This document shows positions 1-5,313 of a stretch of 5,882 nt of DNA, piece after piece (positions within the stretch are counted from its first letter, which is position 1; each line of letters starts with the position of its first letter). Source of the stretch: Bacteroidota bacterium (lineage in GTDB: Bacteria > Bacteroidota > Ignavibacteria > UBA10030 > UBA8401). The stretch spans positions 1-5,882 of the forward strand of contig JALNZH010000242.1 in assembly GCA_023229405.1 (NCBI GenBank). Direction: 5' to 3'. Both the position numbers and the translations under genes were made by a program. The notes under the pieces were generated by a model that did no database searches, was not told where the DNA came from, and saw only the letters and a list, made by a program, of their open reading frames with translations.

Positions 1-280
1 ACCGAAGTGAAGCTGAACTGTTATTAGAGATGACCCAGTTTAATTTTTTTTCCGCAGTTGAATAATCTAATCCTGAATAAATATTTTTACAGAGTATGAT
101 ATTGTAGATGGACCCTTCAACAATTCCCGGAATATGGCTTTCCAAAGAGGGAACAAACCGCTTATCAATGATGTGCTGGGCTTTTCCCGAATCCAGAGAA
201 ACGCGTTTCACCTGAGCTGTTGCCGAAATTGATGCTGCGAGCAAAAGCAGTACCGCCGTAGAGAAAATAATTCGTTTCAT
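1..280 (-). CDS. Exported protein of unknown function, 5' part only (runs off the left edge)
   Basis: Ninety-three codons are open from the ATG at 280-278 to the window edge; the 3' end lies outside. The start is well supported: AAGGAGGG (295-288) sits 7 bases upstream. Residues 1-22 form a classic signal peptide: KR at 2-3, a hydrophobic core around residues 4-18 rich in I, F, V, L and A, and an A-T-A cleavage site before Gln23. The product should therefore leave the cytoplasm. The visible mature part begins QVKRVSLDSG and contains LESHIPGIVEGSIYNIIL. It looks alpha-helical, perhaps HEAT-like, but I recognise no family. It lies 253 bases downstream of the sigma-54 activator gene, on the same strand, behind a predicted sigma-54 promoter, so it is the best candidate target of that regulator. 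No lipobox cysteine or transmembrane anchor is seen. An exported protein beside a ZraSR-like system recalls ZraP, but I see no sequence likeness to ZraP. Confidence 0.85.
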   Translation of the reverse strand, partial: MKRIIFSTAVLLLLAASISATAQVKRVSLDSGKAQHIIDKRFVPSLESHIPGIVEGSIYNIILCKNIYSGLDYSTAEKKLNWVISNNSSASLR

Positions 281-332
281 TGTAGTACCCTCCTTGATGA
301 GTGTGTGGTGTTCGTTGTCTGCCATGATAACT

Positions 333-348
333 AGCAAACCGAATGCCA
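333..348 (-). promoter_or_regulatory. Predicted sigma-54 (-24/-12) promoter for the exported-protein gene
   Basis: On the minus strand the bases read TGGCATTCGGTTTGCT. Against the sigma-54 consensus TGGCAC-N5-TTGCW, every defined position matches except one (T for the last C of the -24 box). The invariant GG (347-346) and GC (335-334) have the required 10-base separation. Transcription would begin near position 322, giving a leader of about 42 bases with a strong ribosome binding site before the ATG at 280. The upstream gene on the same strand encodes a sigma-54-dependent activator, which makes a chance match less likely. Confidence 0.72.
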
Positions 349-420
349 AACTTAATCGCTTACCAAAAGGAGCGAAAAAATTTAAAAACAGGGGAGTTGC
401 ACATCGATATACAAAACGGG

Positions 421-430
421 GTGGTGCCAC
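421..430. promoter_or_regulatory. Possible activator-binding dyad, proximal copy
   Basis: GTGGTGCCAC is an imperfect palindrome (GTGG-NN-CCAC). It is centred about 103 bases upstream of the predicted sigma-54 start site, within the usual range for upstream activator sites. A related motif lies exactly 100 bases further upstream. The link to the neighbouring response regulator is inference. The shorter word GTGGCAC also occurs inside metY, so the motif alone is not rare. Confidence 0.3.
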
Positions 431-520
431 AAAAATACATGAACTATTTTCGTTGAAAGGAGAATCTGTTGCAGTTGTTGAATATCTGAATGAATGCAAA
501 GAATTCGTAGCGGAAAAAAT

Positions 521-530
521 GTGGCACCCG
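521..530. promoter_or_regulatory. Possible activator-binding dyad, distal copy
   Basis: GTGGCACCCG lies just past the regulator's stop codon, exactly 100 bases from the proximal dyad. The minus strand of the proximal copy reads GTGGCACCAC, so the two share GTGGCACC and stand in inverted orientation. Both are flanked by an A/T run. It resembles a -24 box (TGGCAC), but no GC occurs at the -12 spacing, so it is not itself a sigma-54 promoter. Confidence 0.25.
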
Positions 531-533
531 TTG

Positions 534-1961
534 TTATACCCAGCGATTATTTTTATTCATCCGTTGCAATCGATTATTCAATGCCCGCCGTGTGATGCCG
601 AGAAGTTCTGCGGCTATTGCCTGATTCCCTTCGCTGCGTTGTAATGCTTCTTCGATCATCGCATCATCAGCTTCTTTCAACGTTGGAAATCTACCGGGAA
701 AGGAGATTGGTGGGAACGAGCTGTTTGTTGTTGCTGTCGATAGAAAATTTTTCTCTACCTGAGAAATTGATTTCCGAATCGGTTCCAACGACAAAATGCC
801 TGCATTATGCTGACTGACAGCATCAAAAATTAATCCTTCCAATTCCCGGACATTTCCGGGGAATGAATAATTGTTCAGCAAAGTATATAGCTCCTTTGGT
901 GGGCGGGGTTGTTTTTTGTTTAGTTGAGCGGACGCTTTTAAAATAAAATGATCGGTCAAAAGCGGTACATCAGATTTTCGTTCTCTCAATGGTGGGATAT
1001 GAACGTGATGCGATTTTAAGCGATAATACAAATCCTGCCGGAATGTGTTTTGCTCCTGCATCGCCTTAATGTTTCGGTGTGTTGCAACAATAATGCGGGC
1101 ATTAAATCGTTTGGAAGTATCGGAACCCAAAGGGTAATATTGACCGTCCTGCAACAGACGTAATAATTTAATCTGCGTTTCTATTCCCAGATCTCCAATT
1201 TCGTCTAGGAAGAGCGTCCCATTTTCAGCCTTTTCGATTAATCCTTTCCGTTCTGTATCGGCGCCGGTATACGCCCCTTTTTTATGACCGAACAATGTAT
1301 CAGAAAAAAGCGTATCGTCGAGTCCCGCAACATTTACAGAAACCAATTCACCCTTGCGTCCGCTTGCGTTGTGAATGGCGCGTGCAAACAATTCTTTTCC
1401 CGTACCGGTTTCGCCGGTGATCAGAATTGGAAGATTGGTGATTGCCACGGCTTCGATATACTTAAAGATGGAAAGAAGGGAATTGCTTCGTGTAACAATG
1501 TCACTAAAATATTCTGGGTATTCGACCGCGTCTCGGAACAACGAACGTTTTAAGAGTTCATTCTCATTTTTAATTTCTGCTAGTTCGATGCCGTGTTTAA
1601 CCGTCGTCACCAGTTTCGCATTCGAGACGGGTTTAACAATAAAATCGAATGCCCCTTCTTTCATACAAAGGACGGCGCTTTCAATATCATTAACCGCTGT
1701 CAACATAATAATGGGAATGTCCGGATGATGCGCGGCAATCAACACCAGCAGTTCCAATCCGGAAATATTCGGCATATTAATATCGAGCGCGATCAGCGAA
1801 TATTTTTGCTGTGTCAGCAGTTTCATCACGCGGCTGCTATCCGAACAGGAATTGATATTGTTAAATCCGTGCGATCGCAGGGTCAGCTCAACACTTAATA
1901 AAAAGTGTTCTTCGTCGTCGACCAGCAAAATTGGATGGACCGGGTACTGTTTTGTTGTCAT
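534..1961 (-). CDS. Sigma-54-dependent response regulator, NtrC/AtoC/ZraR family
   Basis: A 475-residue protein with the complete three-part layout of an NtrC-type activator. The receiver domain (about 8-125) has acidic pocket D15/D16, phospho-acceptor D60 in ALDINMP, the conserved Thr in MLTA and K110 in VKP. The AAA+ sigma-54 domain (about 155-395) has Walker A GETGTGKE (183-190), the sigma-54-contact loop as GAYTGA (229-234, usually GAFTGA), Walker B TLFLDEIG (249-256), FRQDLYYRL (308-316), PPLRER (323-328) and the sensor-2 region FPGNVREL. A C-terminal Fis-type helix-turn-helix (about 440-470) contains GNQAIAAELLGITRRALNNR. All key ATPase residues are present, so it should be active. In this family phosphorylation drives oligomerisation and ATP-dependent opening of sigma-54 promoters. 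The ATG overlaps the kinase stop by 4 bases and no clear ribosome binding site is seen, which points to translational coupling. Its likely target is the promoter just downstream. Confidence 0.96.
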   Translation of the reverse strand: MTTKQYPVHPILLVDDEEHFLLSVELTLRSHGFNNINSCSDSSRVMKLLTQQKYSLIALDINMPNISGLELLVLIAAHHPDIPIIMLTAVNDIESAVLCMKEGAFDFIVKPVSNAKLVTTVKHGIELAEIKNENELLKRSLFRDAVEYPEYFSDIVTRSNSLLSIFKYIEAVAITNLPILITGETGTGKELFARAIHNASGRKGELVSVNVAGLDDTLFSDTLFGHKKGAYTGADTERKGLIEKAENGTLFLDEIGDLGIETQIKLLRLLQDGQYYPLGSDTSKRFNARIIVATHRNIKAMQEQNTFRQDLYYRLKSHHVHIPPLRERKSDVPLLTDHFILKASAQLNKKQPRPPKELYTLLNNYSFPGNVRELEGLIFDAVSQHNAGILSLEPIRKSISQVEKNFLSTATTNSSFPPISFPGRFPTLKEADDAMIEEALQRSEGNQAIAAELLGITRRALNNRLQRMNKNNRWV

Positions 1962-3163
1962 GGTATCGGTTGTTTTAAACTCTCAAGTTCCCGTGGGACC
2001 GGCAGTAAAATCCGTGCAGTTGTTCCTTTGTGCTCTTCACTTTTAAATGTCAGCATGCCGTTATGATTTTTTACGATCGCATACGAAACGGAAAGTCCCA
2101 ATCCGGTGCCACCGGAGTTCCGTTTTGTGGTAAAGAACGGATCCATGATAAAGTTGATATCGCTTTCTTTGATGCCGATTCCATGGTCTTCAATGGAGAT
2201 GCGGATGCGATTCCGTTCAGCATCATATGCTGTAGTAATTTTAATTTCGGAAAAAGTATCCTGAAGCGATTGGCATGCGTTGGTGATCAGATTGACCACT
2301 ACCTGTTCCAGCTGCTGGGCATTTCCCCGGATTCTTGGTAGAAATGTGGCAAGATTCATCGTAAAATTGGAAGTGGATTGTTTAATCAGCGTGCCGGTAA
2401 TTGCTACGGACATCTCAATAACGCTGTTTATGTCCACCGTTTCGTTCAGCGAGTCGCTGTCCAGTTTTGCGTATTCCGTTAATCGTTTGGTAATCGTTGA
2501 AATACGTTCCGATCCTTTCACAATACCGTCCAACGATTGTGCAATCTTATCCTTACATTCGCTGTATGGAATTCCTGCAAGACAAAACTCACCGTTTGTT
2601 TGTGAATATTCATCTAGAATCGGTAAAGCATCTTTCCACATTTTAGTGAAGAGGAGGGCGTTCAACATCAGAAAATTGTTCGGATTGTTCACTTCATGGG
2701 CAATGCCGGCAACTAATGTGCCGAGGGAAGCCATTTTTTCAGCTTGTCGCAACTGACGGCTGCGGTGCGCCGCTGCTGTTTCAGCTCTTTTTAATGCGGT
2801 AATATCGTTAATCAGTCCGTCGTATGAAACTGGTTGTCCCGTATCATTTTTCGTGATGACAATTTTATTTTTAATCCATCGAGTCGTTCCGTCCTGATGA
2901 ATAATTCGATGTTCCACCGGTTCGCATTCTTCGCCTATCAGCGCGAGCTGCGCTTGACGAAGAACATTCTCACGATCCTTCGGATGAATCATCCGGTACC
3001 ACAAATCGCTGTCTTTTAGATAATCGTCCGGAGTATATCCGGTAATAGCAACACAACCAGGACCATGATAGGTGCCGATTGCAGTATTGTTTTTTATTTT
3101 CACCGTGTAGATGTAGTCGGTAAGGTAATTTACAAGTTTTTTGTATCTATTTTCAGCTTCCAT
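1958..3163 (-). CDS. Soluble PAS-domain sensor histidine kinase
   Basis: A 401-residue kinase and the evident partner of the overlapping sigma-54 response regulator. One PAS domain with its C-terminal PAC part covers about residues 5-127 (TGYTPDDY, IHPKDR, DGTTRWIKNK, DGLINDITALKRAE). The dimerisation/phosphoacceptor hairpin begins near 135, with His156 in AGIAHEVNNP. The ATPase domain shows the N box NLITNACQSL (291-300), G1 box EDHGIG (325-330), F box DPFFTTK (341-347) and G2 box GGTGLGLS (351-358), so it should be catalytically competent. No transmembrane stretch or signal peptide is visible, so it probably senses a cytoplasmic ligand or state through PAS. The hairpin carries an extra stretch (about 173-210, with WKDALPILDEY and LAGIPYSE) that lengthens it beyond a standard HisKA domain. 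The ATG at 3163 is the first usable start after an in-frame stop; there is no Shine-Dalgarno match, so the start is less sure than the product. Confidence 0.95.
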   Translation of the reverse strand: MEAENRYKKLVNYLTDYIYTVKIKNNTAIGTYHGPGCVAITGYTPDDYLKDSDLWYRMIHPKDRENVLRQAQLALIGEECEPVEHRIIHQDGTTRWIKNKIVITKNDTGQPVSYDGLINDITALKRAETAAAHRSRQLRQAEKMASLGTLVAGIAHEVNNPNNFLMLNALLFTKMWKDALPILDEYSQTNGEFCLAGIPYSECKDKIAQSLDGIVKGSERISTITKRLTEYAKLDSDSLNETVDINSVIEMSVAITGTLIKQSTSNFTMNLATFLPRIRGNAQQLEQVVVNLITNACQSLQDTFSEIKITTAYDAERNRIRISIEDHGIGIKESDINFIMDPFFTTKRNSGGTGLGLSVSYAIVKNHNGMLTFKSEEHKGTTARILLPVPRELESLKQPIP

Positions 3164-3338
3164 TATTTTGCAACGTTGTACCGTGCTCCGTCTATGTGCT
3201 TCATTGTGTTTCCGTTACTGTACCAATATAAAAATATTTTTCAGAGATGATATAACGTGATTGAAGGGTGGGAATTAATGGTCATTCACACAGCTGTATG
3301 AATGTAAAAAAAGAAATAAAAAAAATATCGGCAATCTA
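3164..3338. other. Divergent intergenic region upstream of the kinase
   Basis: No gene is seen here. It separates the minus-strand kinase operon from the plus-strand methionine operon and should hold the kinase promoter. The best minus-strand -10-like word is TATATT (3230-3225), inside the AT-rich palindrome region 3230-3241 (AAAAATATTTTT), but no convincing -35 box accompanies it. A GG...GC pair just before the kinase ATG resembles a sigma-54 promoter but has the wrong spacing. The only strong structure is the 22-bp palindrome described separately. Confidence 0.5.
3283..3304. repeat. Near-perfect 22-bp palindrome, possible operator
   Basis: Arms CATTCA and TGAATG flank ACAGCTGT, with a single mismatched pair (C3289/A3298); 10 of 11 base pairs are symmetric. 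No T run follows on either strand, so it is not an intrinsic terminator. It lies about 80 bases upstream of the expected methionine transcript start and about 120 bases upstream of the kinase start codon. A dimeric regulator acting on either gene could bind here. Which protein binds it cannot be told from the sequence. Confidence 0.45.
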
Positions 3339-3366
3339 TTGACAGGAGAAATATTTTTGTTATATT
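3339..3366 (+). promoter_or_regulatory. Sigma-70-type promoter of the methionine operon
   Basis: A perfect -35 box TTGACA (3339-3344) and -10 box TATATT (3361-3366, one mismatch to TATAAT) are separated by 16 bases. Transcription should start near 3372-3375, about 23 bases before the riboswitch P1 helix. The A/T-rich upstream stretch (3306-3328) may act as an UP-like element. No other plus-strand promoter of similar quality is seen before metY. Confidence 0.75.
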
Positions 3367-3396
3367 ACATACAGTTCTTTTACAACAATACTACAA

Positions 3397-3508
3397 TTCA
3401 TCAAGAGTGGATGAGGGACTGACCCGATGATTCCACAGCAACCGGCGACTCAAACAGCGTTGTGTCAGGTGCTAATTTCAGAATCTCTGAAAAGAGAATA
3501 AAGATGAA
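3397..3508 (+). ncRNA. SAM-I (S-box) riboswitch aptamer
   Basis: The conserved S-box core is clear: TCAAGAG, GAGGGACTGACCCGATGA, CAGCAACC, CAGGTGCTAATTTC and AAAGATGAA occur in order. P1 pairs TTCATC (3397-3402) with GATGAA (3503-3508). P2 pairs GTGGA (3407-3411) with TCCAC (3432-3436) and closes with GGG/CCC (3415-3417/3423-3425). P3 begins ACC/GGT (3441-3443/3468-3470). P4 is TCTCT-GAAA-AGAGA (3484-3497). The P2 loop CTGA (3419-3422) can form the family's pseudoknot with TCAG (3478-3481); the usual CUGG/CCAG pair has changed on both sides, which keeps the pairing. SAM binding stabilises P1 and should turn transcription off. Placement ahead of metY and metX fits the family's role. Confidence 0.97.
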
Positions 3509-3545
3509 CTAAAAGCCTGAGTTTTTTCTTAACCTCTTTTAGTTC
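3506..3545 (+). promoter_or_regulatory. metY: Antiterminator helix of the SAM riboswitch
   Basis: GAACTAAAAG (3506-3515) is exactly complementary to CTTTTAGTTC (3536-3545), giving a 10-bp helix around a 20-base loop. Its left arm shares GAA with the 3' strand of P1, and its right arm takes in the 5' arm and loop of the terminator. P1 plus terminator and the antiterminator are therefore mutually exclusive: low SAM should favour this helix and transcription into metY. Confidence 0.88.
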
Positions 3546-3565
3546 TTTTCTAAAAGAGGTTTTTT
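3531..3565 (+). terminator. Riboswitch-controlled intrinsic terminator
   Basis: A perfect 12-bp stem, AACCTCTTTTAG (3531-3542) with CTAAAAGAGGTT (3550-3561), encloses a 7-base loop and leads into a T run (3560-3565). It sits 22 bases after the aptamer, the expected place for an S-box expression platform, and should form when SAM holds P1 closed. Confidence 0.93.
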
Positions 3566-3819
3566 CGTTTAAACCCATGTGTTCCCTTATGAAAGGGACA
3601 GGGTTTTGATGGAAGACCTTACCAAGGTTACAAAAAATGAATATTACCAACTTACATCTTTTCTACGCATCTCGTCCCGTTCTGGAACATTCCTCGTCGT
3701 ATTTCGACGGTAATTTTCTCTGTTGTCGCTAACATATACCCCCTAACTCGTGCTGTATCATTTTCGCTGCTCCATAGTGGATCAGTGTATGTATATCAAA
3801 TTTTATCGAGGAATGAATT
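3566..3819 (+). other. Long leader between riboswitch terminator and metY
   Basis: About 254 bases separate the terminator from the metY ATG. A hairpin stands at 3571-3606: AAACCC/GGGTTT outside, TCCCTT/AAGGGA inside around ATGA, with an unpaired part between. Small hairpins occur at CGTCG/CGACG (near 3694-3708) and ACCTT/AAGGT (near 3616-3628). A 34-codon reading frame starts at ATG 3609 and stops at 3713, but it lacks a good ribosome binding site and has no recognisable product. I see no second promoter of quality and no gene. The metY ribosome binding site GAGGAA (3808-3813) ends it. Confidence 0.5.
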
Positions 3820-5163
3820 ATGTCTACGACCAATGGAAAAAAACGCGACTATCGTTTTGAAACATTACAATTACATGCGGGCCAAACTGTCGATCCGACC
3901 ACAAAATCGCGCGCCGTACCGATTTATCAAACTACTTCGTACGTGTTCGATAATGCGAGTCATGCTGCTAATTTGTTTGGACTGAAGGAATTCGGCAACA
4001 TTTACACGCGTATTATGAATCCGACCACGGCAGTGTTTGAAGAAAGAATTGCCGCACTGGAAGGGGGCGTTGCAGCTGTTGCTACCGCATCCGGACAGGC
4101 AGCGCAATTTTTGGCCGTTCAAACTATTGCTCAAGTTGGCGATAATATCATTTCCACCAGTAATTTGTATGGCGGAACGTATAATCAATTCAAAGTGACT
4201 CTGCCGCGGTTGGGAATCAACGTGAAATTTGTTGACGGGGATAATGTTGAAGAGTTTAAGAAACTGATCGATTCGAAAACAAAAGCGATCTATATTGAAA
4301 CCATCGGCAACCCACGACTTAATATTCCCGATATCGAAGCAATTGCAAAAGTGGCACACGATAATGGAATTCCACTGATTGTGGATAACACCTTCGGTGC
4401 AGGAGGTTATCTTGCCCGCCCATTCGATTTTGGGGCGGATATCATTACACACTCCGCGACTAAATGGATCGGCGGACATGGAACGTCGATTGGTGGTGTG
4501 GTCGTCGATTCAGGAAAATTCAATTGGGGAAACGGTAAGTTTCCGCTCTTTACTGAACCGAGTCCCGGATATCATGGTTTAAAATTTTGGGATGTCTTCG
4601 GTACTCCTGGTCCTTTCGGGAATATTGCTTTTGCTATTAAAGCGCGTGTGGATGGTTTGCGCGATATTGGCGCAGCAATCAGCCCGTTTAATTCATTCCT
4701 GCTGCTGCAGGGACTCGAAACTCTTTCCTTGCGTGTAGAGCGTCATAATGAGAATGCATTGAAGCTGGCGCATTGGCTGGAACGGCATCCGCTTGTGGAA
4801 TGGGTTTCATATCCCGGATTGAGCGATCATCCGCAGCATGCTAACGCGAAGAAGTACCTCCGAAACGGATTGTTCGGTTCTGTTGTGGTGTTCGGAATTA
4901 AAGGGGGATCGGAAGCAGGGAAAACATTCATCAATAACGTTCAGCTCTCTAGCTTGCTGGCGAACGTGGGAGATGCAAAAACTCTGGTGATTCATCCTTC
5001 GTCAACAACACACGAACAATTGGGTCAGGAAGAACAACTTCTTTCCGGTGTAACTCCGGATCTGATCCGTGTGTCAGTCGGTATCGAACATATCGAAGAC
5101 ATCATCGAAGATTTTGATGAAGCGCTTCGTGCAGTTCGGCAGATTGATTCAGTCACAGTGTAA
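3820..5163 (+). CDS. metY: O-acetylhomoserine sulfhydrylase (homocysteine synthase)
   Basis: A 447-residue PLP enzyme of the Cys/Met-metabolism family; the length fits MetY, which is longer than the roughly 380-400 residue cystathionine synthases and lyases. It should make homocysteine from O-acetylhomoserine and sulfide in the cytoplasm. Visible family marks are RAVPIYQTTSYVF (31-43), YTRIMNPT (62-69), ATASGQAA (88-95), D189 in VDNTFG (cofactor nitrogen contact), the Schiff-base Lys215 in HSATKWIGGHG, and TLVIHPSSTTH followed by IRVSVGIEH (416-424; Arg417 binds the substrate carboxylate). The start has GAGGAA six bases upstream. The gene is preceded by a SAM-I riboswitch and followed by metX, which makes its substrate. 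Family members may also accept O-acetylserine; gene context favours the methionine role. No key residue is missing. Confidence 0.97.
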   Translation: MSTTNGKKRDYRFETLQLHAGQTVDPTTKSRAVPIYQTTSYVFDNASHAANLFGLKEFGNIYTRIMNPTTAVFEERIAALEGGVAAVATASGQAAQFLAVQTIAQVGDNIISTSNLYGGTYNQFKVTLPRLGINVKFVDGDNVEEFKKLIDSKTKAIYIETIGNPRLNIPDIEAIAKVAHDNGIPLIVDNTFGAGGYLARPFDFGADIITHSATKWIGGHGTSIGGVVVDSGKFNWGNGKFPLFTEPSPGYHGLKFWDVFGTPGPFGNIAFAIKARVDGLRDIGAAISPFNSFLLLQGLETLSLRVERHNENALKLAHWLERHPLVEWVSYPGLSDHPQHANAKKYLRNGLFGSVVVFGIKGGSEAGKTFINNVQLSSLLANVGDAKTLVIHPSSTTHEQLGQEEQLLSGVTPDLIRVSVGIEHIEDIIEDFDEALRAVRQIDSVTV

Positions 5164-5221
5164 CGGTCTTGAAACCATTTAAAGTATATTTTACGACAGT
5201 TGAATTGTCGCAAAAATTTCT

Positions 5222-5253
5222 GTCCGGGAGAGTATCTCCCGGACTACTTTTTT
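5222..5253 (+). terminator. Intrinsic-terminator-like hairpin between metY and metX
   Basis: A perfect 10-bp GC-rich stem, GTCCGGGAGA (5222-5231) with TCTCCCGGAC (5235-5244), has a 3-base loop. Three bases (TAC) follow and then six T (5248-5253). An A run upstream (5212-5216) can pair with the T run, and the minus strand also shows T's after the stem, so it may work in both directions. A smaller hairpin, CGACA/TGTCG (5194-5198/5206-5210), precedes it. The 3-base gap before the T run may make termination incomplete, which would allow reduced metX transcription. Confidence 0.8.
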
Positions 5254-5313
5254 GCAATTTATGAGAAGTTTTGACCTTTTCAGATTTTTTTTTACCTGGA
5301 AGGTTTTAATTAC

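Noticed and set aside
521..536. TGGCAC as a plus-strand -24 box
   Set aside because: No GC occurs at the required -12 spacing, and it would point back into the convergent 3' end of the regulator gene.
294..644. Plus-strand reading frame of 116 codons
   Set aside because: It overlaps the 3' end of the regulator gene and the predicted sigma-54 promoter on the other strand, has no ribosome binding site, and its composition does not look like a protein family I know.
3164..3186. Sigma-54-like GG...GC pair just before the kinase ATG (CGGTACAACGTTGCA on the minus strand)
   Set aside because: The GG and GC are separated by 9 rather than 10 bases, and a start 12 bases on would fall at or after the kinase start codon.
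3230..3241. AAAAATATTTTT palindrome as a regulatory site
   Set aside because: A pure A/T 12-mer in an AT-rich intergenic region is likely to arise by chance; no other support was seen.
3465..3650. Minus-strand reading frame of 61 codons across the riboswitch
   Set aside because: It is antisense to the riboswitch and terminator, whose structure fully explains this sequence.
3609..3713. 34-codon reading frame in the metY leader
   Set aside because: No convincing ribosome binding site, no methionine- or cysteine-rich attenuator-like content, and no recognisable product; kept only as a remark in the leader entry.
3871..4479. Minus-strand reading frame of 202 codons inside metY
   Set aside because: It is entirely antisense to the conserved metY coding sequence, with no family signature of its own.
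5169..5190. TTGAAA ... TATATT as a promoter for metX
   Set aside because: The boxes are only 10 bases apart, too short for a sigma-70 promoter, and the strong hairpin at 5222-5253 lies downstream.
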